A stretch of DNA of 11,150 nucleotides from Spirochaetales bacterium (GTDB lineage: Bacteria > Spirochaetota > Spirochaetia > SZUA-6 > DRHE01): the NCBI GenBank assembly GCA_016935715.1, contig JAFGQJ010000176.1, forward strand, positions 1 through 11,150, written 5' to 3'. Position 1 is the stretch's first letter, and every line of letters begins with the position of its first letter. The notes beneath the pieces are model-generated. The model ran no database searches. It had not been told where the DNA came from and worked only from the letters and a program-made list of their open reading frames with translations. Of this stretch, positions 1-7,138 are shown piece after piece. Position numbers and translations under genes: made by a program.

Positions 1-7
1 CCCGGGT

Positions 8-1681
8 TCAGTAGATCCCCAGGACCTCCAGATCCGACCAGTAGACATTGTAGCTGGAAAGCGCGTCGCCGGCCTCTTCGTGGAAGGACTGCAGGGAGGG
101 TATATCGGGCCTCATGACGGTACGCGCCCCGGGATCCAGCTGGTTCAGCTCTATCAGACCCTTGGACAGGGCGAGGTGGTTGAAATCGAGGTTTCCGAAG
201 AAATAGGCGTAGGGATCGACTTCGGGGGGAATGTTCACCCGTATCTTCCCCTCCCCCAGGATCGGGTCCACGGGGATCCAGCCGACCGTTTCGATATAGA
301 ACTCCGCCCAGTAGTGCCTGGCGGCCTGCAGATCCCGGTCGATCAGGTACCCGGCGACCGGGCGCGCCGGGATACCCTGGCCGCGGGCCAGTGCGCTGAA
401 CAGGACGGCGTAGATGTAGGGATTGCCCTTCCTGTCTTCGACAGCCTTGAGAATATCCCGTTCCATGTACTCCGGATCTACCTGCAGCTGCGTCAGGACG
501 TAGCGGTAGATCTCCCGCGCCTTCCGGTACGGGTTTCGCTCCCTGCCGACGATGCGTGCTCCGATCTTGAGGAGGTTCTCGTCATCAGCCGGCACCAGCG
601 GATCGGTGGAGGTGTAGCGTTTGTAAATCCGCCGGTCCGTATCGTAGCTGGTCGGCACCTTGGCCACGTTGATCTTGGTCTCCACCGAGTAGCGGTCCAC
701 CATGAAACTTTGAAAGACGTTGTAGCTCTTGTCGGCCTCGAGATTGTCGAAGCTGAAGAGCTTGACGCCGCTGACATTGTCGAACAGGGGCTGCGGCTGC
801 TCATTCACCAGCTGGATCTCCCTCTGCTCCGGTGCCTCGATCAGCTGGGGCACCCAGAGATTGAGGGTGTTCTCACCCTCCGCTACAACCGATCCGATCT
901 CCAGCGAGTACTGCACGGAGTAGGTCCGCTTCTCGGGAAAAAGCTTGGTCCCGGCGGCGCTTTCTATCTCTACGAAGACCGCGTTGCTTCTGCCCTTGTC
1001 GGTGATCACGACCAGCTGACCCGAGGAGGCGCCGTCGGGCACCCACACCTGGATTTCACGATCGCTCCACTGCTCGTAATCCAGGTCGTAGTCCGCGGCC
1101 GGAACCAGAGACGAATCCTCCACTTCCGTATACTCCCGTGTCGGGTCACCGGAAATCCAGGTGAACCGGACCTGGGAGCTGCCGCGCTGCAGGCCGAAGT
1201 TCATTCCGCTTATCGTAAGCAGCATCCCCACGGAGCCTGATTCCGGCTCCAGGCTGCTGATGTAGGGCTGCCCCGGTTTGCCCGGCCCGGAAAGCACCAC
1301 CGGGATCTGCTGTTTGTTGGTGAACAGCAGCCCCTTGCTCTTGCCGTTCTTGGTGATAACCCGCACCATTCCGGAGCTGACCTCTTCGGGGATGCGAAGG
1401 CTTATCTGCGTGTCCGACCAGTCCAGATACCCCGATGAAACGGGTGCGTATCCCCCTATGACCACCTCCGCTCCGTTGCGCTCATCCCCGAAGTACTTGC
1501 CCGTTATGACCATGACGTCCTGGGGAAATCCTATCTTCGGCGTGATCGACACTATCTGGGGCGGGCGCCCGGTCATTCTCGAGCTGATCAACAGCACGCC
1601 CAGTAGTACCAGCAGGATCGTCGTGAACAGGACCTCTGTTCGCCTGAAGAACGGTTTGGGGATTTGTTCCTTTTCTTTCAT
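8..1681 (-). CDS. Membrane-anchored IPT/TIG protein with a transglutaminase-like domain lacking its catalytic Cys
   Basis: This 557-residue protein probably sits in the cytoplasmic membrane with its bulk outside. One hydrophobic segment (about residues 17-35) follows a basic N-terminus. Two immunoglobulin-like IPT/TIG folds follow, at about 40-120 and 138-235, each opening with a pattern like I-x-S-I/L-x-P and then V/L-x-I-x-G-x-x-F-G. After a beta-rich linker, residues about 370-490 match the transglutaminase-like fold (GIPARPVAGY, then HYWAEFY, then GWIPVDP). In that fold the catalytic triad is Cys-His-Asp. His456 and Asp472 are present, but the Cys position is Pro421 (in KGNPYIYAVLF), so protease or cross-linking activity is not expected. 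The domain may bind peptides or act as a scaffold. The gene is last in the cysS-sigma-anti-sigma unit, 13 bp after the preceding gene. The start is an ATG with only a weak GAAG upstream. The domain calls are strong; the role is unknown. Confidence 0.88.
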   Translation of the reverse strand: MKEKEQIPKPFFRRTEVLFTTILLVLLGVLLISSRMTGRPPQIVSITPKIGFPQDVMVITGKYFGDERNGAEVVIGGYAPVSSGYLDWSDTQISLRIPEEVSSGMVRVITKNGKSKGLLFTNKQQIPVVLSGPGKPGQPYISSLEPESGSVGMLLTISGMNFGLQRGSSQVRFTWISGDPTREYTEVEDSSLVPAADYDLDYEQWSDREIQVWVPDGASSGQLVVITDKGRSNAVFVEIESAAGTKLFPEKRTYSVQYSLEIGSVVAEGENTLNLWVPQLIEAPEQREIQLVNEQPQPLFDNVSGVKLFSFDNLEADKSYNVFQSFMVDRYSVETKINVAKVPTSYDTDRRIYKRYTSTDPLVPADDENLLKIGARIVGRERNPYRKAREIYRYVLTQLQVDPEYMERDILKAVEDRKGNPYIYAVLFSALARGQGIPARPVAGYLIDRDLQAARHYWAEFYIETVGWIPVDPILGEGKIRVNIPPEVDPYAYFFGNLDFNHLALSKGLIELNQLDPGARTVMRPDIPSLQSFHEEAGDALSSYNVYWSDLEVLGIY

Positions 1682-1694
1682 GTTACTTCAGAGT

Positions 1695-2210
1695 TTATTC
1701 AGCTACGGGTGCACGGAACAGATCTCTGTACGGATAGATCTCTACTTCGAGTTGTATATTGAATGTCTGCGTATTGGCAAGCTCTTTGGAAAAACCCAGG
1801 GGGAAAAACAGAACTTTCTCACCCCAGGAAACGGGGATGCTCTGAATCGTGGTCAGGTAGGTGGTTTTCGCATCCGGCGCTTCGGAGAACCACACCTGCC
1901 CCTGGGCGACCAGGAGAAGGGTGCCGCTCTCCTCCTGGTACGGGGTGAACACGACGTCGATGCGGATGTTGTCTCCGACCAGACGCACGGCAACGCTTCG
2001 TCCGGGTATCGTGATCTTCTTGCTTTGAGTGTTCCACACCGGCTGCTGGTCCTGAGGAAGCACCTTGGCCGTGATCTGCAGCTGAAGAGCCTTGTCGATC
2101 AAGGATTCCAGATCCTCATCCTGGAAGAAGCGCTCCAGATCACCGTCCTGGGCTCCCGCGGACACGAGGCAGAGCAGGAACAAAGCGGGAAGCAGGAAGC
2201 GCCTGATCAT
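1695..2210 (-). CDS. Exported protein of unknown function, 171 aa
   Basis: I do not recognise this family. The first 21 residues (MIRRFLLPALFLLCLVSAGAQ) form a typical Sec signal peptide with an A-G-A cleavage site, so the mature protein is about 150 residues and outside the cytoplasm. An acidic stretch (DGDLERFFQDEDLESLID) comes first, followed by alternating hydrophobic residues suggesting an all-beta fold, with the patterns QVWFSEAP and VSWGEKVLFFPLG. The internal Cys in the leader (LLCLVSA) does not make a good lipobox. The reading frame stays open well upstream, but the ATG at 2210 is chosen because an AGGAGG lies 5 bases before it, the signal peptide begins there, and it overlaps the anti-sigma stop codon as ATGA, which suggests translational coupling. 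Its position between an anti-sigma factor and a membrane protein suggests a partner or target of that envelope-signalling unit; this is inference. Confidence 0.82.
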   Translation of the reverse strand: MIRRFLLPALFLLCLVSAGAQDGDLERFFQDEDLESLIDKALQLQITAKVLPQDQQPVWNTQSKKITIPGRSVAVRLVGDNIRIDVVFTPYQEESGTLLLVAQGQVWFSEAPDAKTTYLTTIQSIPVSWGEKVLFFPLGFSKELANTQTFNIQLEVEIYPYRDLFRAPVAE

Positions 2211-2767
2211 CGCAACCTCCTGCTGTACTCCTCCGCCCGCAGCATTTTCGGTTCGCTGAACTGCAGGAACTCCGTATCCTCGGGCAGAGTGAAGATAATC
2301 TGCTGGTTCATCGGTTCCTGATCGAGAGATTTGAGCAGCTGCTCCAGGTCTTCGATCGGGGCCGCCACCTGTACTTCGGTAACTCCGGAGGGCTGTTGCC
2401 GGATGCTCATGAAGGGGAAATTGGGCCGGGTGCCGAGAAAAACCAGGAGGCCCCCCATCCCCAGGAGCACGAGGAACACCGCTGCGACAGCCGGGAGAGG
2501 CACGCTGATGCGGGAACGCCACAGGGAAGGCCTGTGCCACAGCCGAAGGGGCTCGCGGGCCTTCAAGCGCTCCCGGACCCGCTCGATCGATGGTTCTGCA
2601 GGTGGTTCCCGGTCGGTATGCAGCAGCTGCCTGAGAGACTGCATCTTCGCCACGGTCTGTCGGCAGCGCCTGCAGCCGTCTATGTGTTCCTGGATTCTCT
2701 GCGACCAGGGTGAGTGCACCTCCCCATCGAGGAAGGCGGACAGCAGGTCAGGGTTGGGACAGTTCAT
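2207..2767 (-). CDS. Zinc-finger transmembrane anti-sigma factor
   Basis: This 186-residue protein has the layout of a ZAS-type anti-sigma factor. The N-terminal cytoplasmic domain has Cys3 and the H-x3-C-x2-C motif (His28, Cys32, Cys35), which in this family binds zinc and clamps the partner sigma factor; LLSAFLDGE around residues 8-16 is the usual lead-in. A charged linker precedes one membrane helix at about residues 88-111 (rich in V, L, G), and about 75 residues follow on the outer side, where signals would be received. That outer part has no domain I can name. The gene lies 13 bp after the sigma factor gene, the normal arrangement for a cognate pair. The start at 2767 is chosen because GAGAGG lies just upstream and the ZAS domain begins there; a longer in-frame start at 2821 would lie inside the sigma gene and adds no conserved sequence. 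Confidence 0.9.
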   Translation of the reverse strand: MNCPNPDLLSAFLDGEVHSPWSQRIQEHIDGCRRCRQTVAKMQSLRQLLHTDREPPAEPSIERVRERLKAREPLRLWHRPSLWRSRISVPLPAVAAVFLVLLGMGGLLVFLGTRPNFPFMSIRQQPSGVTEVQVAAPIEDLEQLLKSLDQEPMNQQIIFTLPEDTEFLQFSEPKMLRAEEYSRRLR

Positions 2768-2780
2768 ATCCCTCTCTTCT

Positions 2781-3287
2781 TCAACCGATCTCGCCGTCGA
2801 GCAGCTGAGCCAGACGCTCACGCGCTCGAAATGCCCTTACTTTTACGTTCCCCTCACTGATACCCAAAATGCCGGCAATTTCCTTGTAATTCAGATCCCC
2901 GTATTCCTTCAAAACCAGGACCATCCGCATCTTGGCAGGAAGCCTGCTCAATGCTTCCTGGACGATGCTTCGAGTCTCTTCTCTGAAAAACTCCTGATCC
3001 GTGGATTTGGAAAACTGGGGTGTATTCTTCTGCAATCGTCCGTAGGCCCGCTGCTCCCTGGATCTCTTCTTCTCATAGTTCAAAGAGACATTCTTCAGAA
3101 CGCGTATCAGCCAGTACTTGGTCTGTTCGAGGTCGGGAAGAGGTTCCTCCCGCTGCCAGTACTTGATGAACGCCTCATGGCAGAGATCCTCCGCCCTGCT
3201 GCTGCTTCCGGTGATGCGATAGGCAATCCGGAACAGTACCGGGAAGAGCGACTCATAAGCCCTGTCGAATAGATCCTCACGCATCAT
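2781..3287 (-). CDS. rpoE-like: RNA polymerase sigma factor, ECF (sigma-24-like) subfamily
   Basis: The protein is about 168 residues, the usual size for an ECF sigma factor, with only regions 2 and 4. Region 2 is recognisable near the N-terminus (LFRIAYRITGSSSRAEDL followed by HEAFIKYW), where the -10 element is bound and melted. Region 4 is at the C-terminus (ALSRLPAKMRMVLVLKEYGD, then NYKEIAGILGISEGNVKVRAFRARERL), a helix-turn-helix that reads the -35 element. The linker between them is basic and rich in Gln and Lys. It is expected to be held inactive by the anti-sigma factor encoded next to it. Two adjacent ATG codons (3287 and 3284) and an upstream TTG at 3296 are all possible starts and none has a strong ribosome binding site; I use the first ATG. 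The upstream gap of about 40 bp to cysS holds a dyad, described separately. The symbol reflects subfamily only. Confidence 0.9.
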   Translation of the reverse strand: MMREDLFDRAYESLFPVLFRIAYRITGSSSRAEDLCHEAFIKYWQREEPLPDLEQTKYWLIRVLKNVSLNYEKKRSREQRAYGRLQKNTPQFSKSTDQEFFREETRSIVQEALSRLPAKMRMVLVLKEYGDLNYKEIAGILGISEGNVKVRAFRARERLAQLLDGEIG

Positions 3288-3319
3288 TGTAAACAACGGA
3301 CCCGGGTACTTCGTTACAA
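3287..3319. promoter_or_regulatory. Concentric dyad at the start of the ECF sigma gene (candidate operator)
   Basis: On the plus strand, TTGTAAAC (3287-3294) and GTTACAA (3313-3319) form an imperfect inverted repeat (one extra A). The fully palindromic ACCCGGGT (3300-3307) sits at nearly the same centre. The arrangement is arm, 5 bases, palindrome, 5 bases, arm. It covers the space just upstream of the sigma factor ATG. The sequence is seen directly; a role as operator is inference. No clear ECF or sigma-70 promoter could be matched with correct spacing here. Confidence 0.35.
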
Positions 3320-3326
3320 AATCTGC

Positions 3327-4763
3327 TCAAAGTTTTTCTTTTTTCCAGCGCGGGCCGGAGGGGGTATCCTCGAGAATGATACCCTGCGAGCGCAGCCGAT
3401 CCCGAATTTCATCCGCCGCAGCGAAGTCCTTTCGCCGCCGGGCCTGCTCCCGCTGCTCGATCAGCTCTTCCACCCGGGCCTTCAGCTCCGGATCCAGCTC
3501 TTCCGGCTCGACCGCGCAGATATCCAGGCCGAGCACCCTGTCCATCTCCAGCAACGCCCCCCACTTCTGCTGCGGCTCTACGGTCCCGTCCTTGATCAGC
3601 TCCCAAAAGGCGACGAGAGCCCGAGGCACATTCATGTCGTTTGCCAGGGCGTCGTTGAAGCTCACCAGCAGGGCTGAGGCCTTTCCCTCGAGCCGCTGCG
3701 GTGTGGCCGGCTCCAGCGCCGGGTTTTCCCCCTTCAGACGCAGGACCCGCTCCACCAGGTTGAGCCGGCCGCTGCGGGCCGCATCCAGGGCTTCGTAGCT
3801 GAACTGCAGAGGAGAACGGTAGTGGGCTCCAAGACAGAAGTAGCGGTAGTCGAGGGGATCGTAGCCCCGCTCCCGCAGACTGCTCAGGGTCAGGAAATTA
3901 CCCGACGATTTGGCCATCTTCTCTTTGGCCAGCACCAGGAACTCCCCGTGCAGCCAGTATTTTACCCAGGGTTTCCTGCCCGTGGCGGCCTCGCTCTGGG
4001 CGATCTCGTTGGTGTGATGCACGGGAATATGATCGATGCCGCCGCAGTGTATATCGAACTGCTCGCCCAGGTACTTCATGCTCATGGCGCTGCATTCTAT
4101 GTGCCAGCCCGGATACCCCCTGCCCCAGGGAGAGTCCCACAGCATGGACTGGTGCTCGAATTTCGAGCGCGTGAACCACAGAACGAAATCGTGGGGATTC
4201 CTCTTGTTCGGATCCACAGTGATCCGGGCTCCCGCCTTCAGCTCCTCCCGGACCTGCCCGGTGAGCTTTCCGTAGTCCGGCGTCTTGCTTACGTCGAAGT
4301 ACAGGTTGCCTCCCGACTGATAGGTGAACCCCGCGGCCTCGATGCGGCGGATCAGGTCGATCATATCCTGGATATGCTCGGTGGCGCGGCAGGTGATGTC
4401 CGGCATCGATATATTGAGGGCTTTCAGGTCGCTGAAAAAGGCGTCCCTGAAGAACTCCGCGATCTCCCAGACACTCTTGTGCTGCTCCCGCGCGCCCTTG
4501 AGCATCTTGTCTTCCCCCTGATCGGCGTCGTCGGTCAGATGTCCCACATCCGTGACGTTCATCACGTGCCTGACCTGATAACCGAACAGCCGCAGGGTGC
4601 GTACCAGGAGATCTTCGAAGACATAGGTGCGTAAATTCCCGATGTGGGCGTATTGATACACCGTGGGCCCGCAGGTGTACAGACCCACCTCGTCGTCTTC
4701 GATGGGAACGAAGGGGACGATCTCTCTGCCCAGAGTGTTGTACAGCCGAAGGGGAAGCGGCAC
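3327..4763 (-). CDS. cysS: Cysteinyl-tRNA synthetase
   Basis: This class I aminoacyl-tRNA synthetase activates cysteine with ATP and attaches it to tRNA-Cys in the cytoplasm. Its length of 478 residues is normal. The N-terminal Rossmann fold carries the HIGH-type motif as HIGN (residues 40-43, in YAHIGNLRTYV). The cysteine-selecting zinc is held by Cys31 (TCGPTVY), Cys224 (WHIECSAM), His249 and Glu253 (PVHHTNE), the same set known from the E. coli enzyme. The second ATP-binding signature reads KMAKS (282-286) instead of KMSKS. The C-terminal helical domain ends in a basic WKKEKL tail. The start is a GTG at 4763, fixed by AAAGGAGG placed 6 bases upstream. It is the first gene of the leftward unit; the ECF sigma gene follows after about 40 bp with no terminator visible between them. 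The identification is secure. Confidence 0.98.
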   Translation of the reverse strand: MPLPLRLYNTLGREIVPFVPIEDDEVGLYTCGPTVYQYAHIGNLRTYVFEDLLVRTLRLFGYQVRHVMNVTDVGHLTDDADQGEDKMLKGAREQHKSVWEIAEFFRDAFFSDLKALNISMPDITCRATEHIQDMIDLIRRIEAAGFTYQSGGNLYFDVSKTPDYGKLTGQVREELKAGARITVDPNKRNPHDFVLWFTRSKFEHQSMLWDSPWGRGYPGWHIECSAMSMKYLGEQFDIHCGGIDHIPVHHTNEIAQSEAATGRKPWVKYWLHGEFLVLAKEKMAKSSGNFLTLSSLRERGYDPLDYRYFCLGAHYRSPLQFSYEALDAARSGRLNLVERVLRLKGENPALEPATPQRLEGKASALLVSFNDALANDMNVPRALVAFWELIKDGTVEPQQKWGALLEMDRVLGLDICAVEPEELDPELKARVEELIEQREQARRRKDFAAADEIRDRLRSQGIILEDTPSGPRWKKEKL

Positions 4764-4852
4764 CTCAATCCTCCTTTAATGATCGCTGGCCCTCGAGTCC
4801 ACGAGATGGCAACGCTGTAGATTATTTACTGGTTTGTATATAGACTCTGCCT
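4764..4852. promoter_or_regulatory. Divergent cysS-murB promoter region
   Basis: These 89 bases separate the oppositely oriented cysS and murB and must hold both promoters if the two blocks begin here. The region has a locally AT-rich core (about 4820-4845). On the plus strand TATATA (4837-4842) is a plausible -10 box for murB, which would put the transcript start within a few bases of the murB GTG; the -35 region is weak. On the minus strand AGTAAATAAT (4821-4830) could serve as a -10 region for cysS, again without a convincing -35. The layout is seen; the individual boxes are guesses. Confidence 0.45.
4770..4777 (-). promoter_or_regulatory. Ribosome binding site fixing the GTG start of cysS
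   Basis: AAAGGAGG on the minus strand ends 6 bases before GTG at 4763. It is the strongest Shine-Dalgarno match among the minus-strand genes here and decides the non-ATG start of cysS. Confidence 0.8.
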
Positions 4853-5791
4853 GTGAGAAACGTAGGGAAAATTTCGGAAAAAATCAACCTACCCTGCCCC
4901 GTTTCCTGCGATGAACCGATGAAAGACCACACGAGTTTCCGCATCGGCGGACCTGCAGACATCTACATCGAACCGCGCACCCCGCAGGAGGCTGCCCAGT
5001 GCTACAGGCAGCTCGCCGAGCGGGAGATTCCTGTCTTCGTGCTGGGGGCGGGAGCCAATATCCTCGTGTCAGACCTGGGCATCCGTGCAGCTGTGATCGA
5101 CATGGGCAGCCTGCGGGGATGCAGCGTGACCCGATCGGAGCAGGGGCACACCCTGGTTGCGCGGGCCGGCACCCCGATGAGCGATGCCAGCTCCCTGGCC
5201 CTGGAGCACGGTCTTTCCGGCCTCGAGTTCATCTATTCCATGCCCGGCAGCGTGGGCGGCTCGGTCTGGATGAACGCGCGCTGCTACGGCCGATCTATCT
5301 CCGAGGTGCTGTTGACCGTGGAGCACTGCGGGAGTTCGGGACGCATCGTCACCATGGAGGCGGAACAGGCACGGTTCGGCTACAAGAGCTCGCCGTTCCA
5401 GCACTCCGGATCCCTGATCCTGGGCGCGACCTTCTCCCTGGTCGAGGGACGGCGCAGCCAGATAGAGGAGAAGATGCAGTGGATCAAACGTGATCGGGAG
5501 CGCAAAGGCCACTTTCTCTACCCCTGTGCGGGAAGCATATTCAAAAACAACCGGGAGTTCGGCAGTCCCACGGGCAAGCTCGTCGATTCCCTGGGTTTGA
5601 AGGGCACGTGCATCGGGGGAGCCTGCGTTTCCCGGCTGCACGGGAATATCATCGTGAACACCGGAGCGGCCCGGGCGCAGGAGGTGCGGCAGCTGATCCG
5701 CCTGCTGGAAACCGAGGTACGCCGGGCATACGGCTTTCAGCTGGAACGGGAGATCCTGCTGGTCGGACAGTGGGACGAGGAGGAAGCATGA
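4853..5791 (+). CDS. murB: UDP-N-acetylenolpyruvoylglucosamine reductase (type II MurB)
   Basis: MurB is a cytoplasmic flavoenzyme. It reduces UDP-GlcNAc-enolpyruvate to UDP-MurNAc with NADPH and FAD, the second committed step of peptidoglycan synthesis. The protein is 312 residues. The FAD domain is clear: HTSFRIGGPAD, then FVLGAGANILVSD (about 58-70) and SMPGSVGGSVWMNA. Ser228 in YPCAGSIFKN corresponds to the proton-donating Ser229 of E. coli, and Glu300 in LEREI to Glu325. The length and the loop arrangement fit the shorter type II enzymes. At the position of the substrate-contacting Arg of the usual FGYR-S motif this protein has Lys178 (FGYKSS), a conservative change. The start is GTG at 4853, used because it leaves the normal N-terminal length; no Shine-Dalgarno precedes it. 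Its stop overlaps the mgtE start as ATGA. Confidence 0.96.
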   Translation: MRNVGKISEKINLPCPVSCDEPMKDHTSFRIGGPADIYIEPRTPQEAAQCYRQLAEREIPVFVLGAGANILVSDLGIRAAVIDMGSLRGCSVTRSEQGHTLVARAGTPMSDASSLALEHGLSGLEFIYSMPGSVGGSVWMNARCYGRSISEVLLTVEHCGSSGRIVTMEAEQARFGYKSSPFQHSGSLILGATFSLVEGRRSQIEEKMQWIKRDRERKGHFLYPCAGSIFKNNREFGSPTGKLVDSLGLKGTCIGGACVSRLHGNIIVNTGAARAQEVRQLIRLLETEVRRAYGFQLEREILLVGQWDEEEA

Positions 5792-7137
5792 CGGGATTCT
5801 TGGACAACCTGCGGGAATACCTGAAGGCTCTCGGAGATCAGGAGCTGAAAAAGACCGTCGCCCAGATCCCGATCAACGAGCTCATCGAGATCTGGGATGA
5901 TCTGGAAGAGGATGAGGAGCTCAAGCTTTTCCGGATCCTGGATCTGGAGCGCAAGGTCGATCTGATGGACACCCTGCCGATATCCAAACAGGAGCTGCTG
6001 ATCCGCTCCCTGACCAGGGATCATGCCAAAGCCCTGCTCGCCGAGATGGATCCCGACGACCTGGCCGACTTCATCCAGTCCGTCTCCCCCGAAGTGAGGG
6101 AATCGGTCTGGAACGCCCTGGGGAATGAAGCCAAGGAGGAAACGCTGTTCCTCCTGAAGTACGATTACGACGATGCCGCGGGGCTGATGACCACCCGCTA
6201 CCTGGCAATCCGACCCAACCTGAAGGTGTCCCAGGCCCTGTCCTGGGTGCGCAGGAACATGCAGAACGTGGAGACCGTCTACTACATCTACGTGCTGGAT
6301 CCGCTCAAACGGCTGATCGGCGTGGTCTCCCTGCGGGATTTGATGTCCGGCCAGGACGATGACCTGGTACAGAACATCATGGTGAAAGAGGTGATCACCG
6401 TGTTCCAGGACACCGACCAGGAGGAGGTGGCCAAGATACTGGAGACCTACGATCTGCTGGCCCTTCCGGTCGTGGACCGCTATCACCGCCTTCTGGGTAT
6501 CGTCACCTTCGACGACATCATAGACGTCATCCGGGAGGAGCAGACCGAGGATATCTACAGGATGAGCGCCGTATCGGCCAGCCGGGCAACCTACCTGGAA
6601 AGCTCCGTGTTCGCCCTGATGCGCCGGCGGATCCCCTGGCTGATCGTCCTTCTGCTGGCTGCCACCATCACCACCAATGTCATTGCCGGCTACCGCCACG
6701 TCCTGGAGGCGGCGGTGGTCCTGGCTTTCTTCATTCCGATCGTCACCGGTACCGGGGGCAACTCCGGCACCCAGTCGGCCACGCTGATGATCCGGGGCCT
6801 GGCAACCGGGGAGCTGCGCTTTCAGGATGTCTGGCGAATCATGGGCAAGGAGATCCTCGTCGGCCTGCTGATCGGGGTGTGCCTGGGCATCCTTACGGTG
6901 CTGAGGGCCATGCTCCTGCCCCCTGAAGTGTCCTTTAACGAGGCCCTTGCCGTGGGCACGGCCATGTGCTTCGTGGTCATCGTGGCCACGCTGGTCGGCG
7001 CCCTGGCCCCGCTGATCATCTCCCGCCTGGGCATGGATCCGACCGTGATGGCCGGCCCCCTGATGGCCACCCTGATCGACGTGTCGGGTTTGACGATCTA
7101 CTTCGAAACGGCCAAGCTCCTGCTGCGAGTTATGTGA
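5788..7137 (+). CDS. mgtE: Magnesium transporter MgtE
   Basis: MgtE is a dimeric inner-membrane Mg2+ channel whose cytoplasmic part senses Mg2+ and closes the pore when internal levels are high. At 449 residues it is almost exactly the size of the Thermus protein. The acidic N domain (about 1-125) contains the helical repeats with IWDDLEEDEE and AEMDPDDLADF. Two CBS domains follow (about 135-260), ending in DDIIDVIREEQTEDIYRMS, the start of the plug helix. Five membrane helices follow from about residue 285. The family signatures GTGGNSGTQSATLMIRGLA and MDPTVMAGPLMATLIDVSG are intact, and Asp431 matches the pore Asp432 of the Thermus channel. The start at 5788 has AGGAGG 4 bases upstream and forms ATGA with the murB stop; an in-frame ATG at 5608 lies inside murB and is rejected. 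No magnesium riboswitch can be placed directly ahead of it, since murB fills that space. Confidence 0.97.
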   Translation: MTGFLDNLREYLKALGDQELKKTVAQIPINELIEIWDDLEEDEELKLFRILDLERKVDLMDTLPISKQELLIRSLTRDHAKALLAEMDPDDLADFIQSVSPEVRESVWNALGNEAKEETLFLLKYDYDDAAGLMTTRYLAIRPNLKVSQALSWVRRNMQNVETVYYIYVLDPLKRLIGVVSLRDLMSGQDDDLVQNIMVKEVITVFQDTDQEEVAKILETYDLLALPVVDRYHRLLGIVTFDDIIDVIREEQTEDIYRMSAVSASRATYLESSVFALMRRRIPWLIVLLLAATITTNVIAGYRHVLEAAVVLAFFIPIVTGTGGNSGTQSATLMIRGLATGELRFQDVWRIMGKEILVGLLIGVCLGILTVLRAMLLPPEVSFNEALAVGTAMCFVVIVATLVGALAPLIISRLGMDPTVMAGPLMATLIDVSGLTIYFETAKLLLRVM

Positions 7138-7138
7138 G

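Noticed and set aside
80..1240. Long plus-strand open frame opposite the IPT/transglutaminase-like gene
   Set aside because: It lies wholly opposite a gene with clear domains, has no recognisable motif and reads as the low-complexity shadow of a GC-rich coding strand.
2211..2540. N-terminal extension of the 171-residue exported protein
   Set aside because: It overlaps the anti-sigma gene and would bury the signal peptide; AGGAGG points to 2210.
3330..3345. T-rich tract on the plus strand near the 3' end of cysS, considered as a terminator
   Set aside because: The run of T is on the strand opposite to transcription, and no GC-rich stem precedes it.
3909..3923. KMAKS in CysRS as a damaged KMSKS motif
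   Set aside because: Both lysines and the last Ser are kept, and Ala at the third position occurs in other class I synthetases, so the enzyme is expected to work.
5608..5787. In-frame N-terminal extension of mgtE
   Set aside because: It would overlap murB by about 180 bases and adds Arg/Gly/Pro-rich sequence; the start at 5788 has a good ribosome binding site and the family's normal N-terminus.
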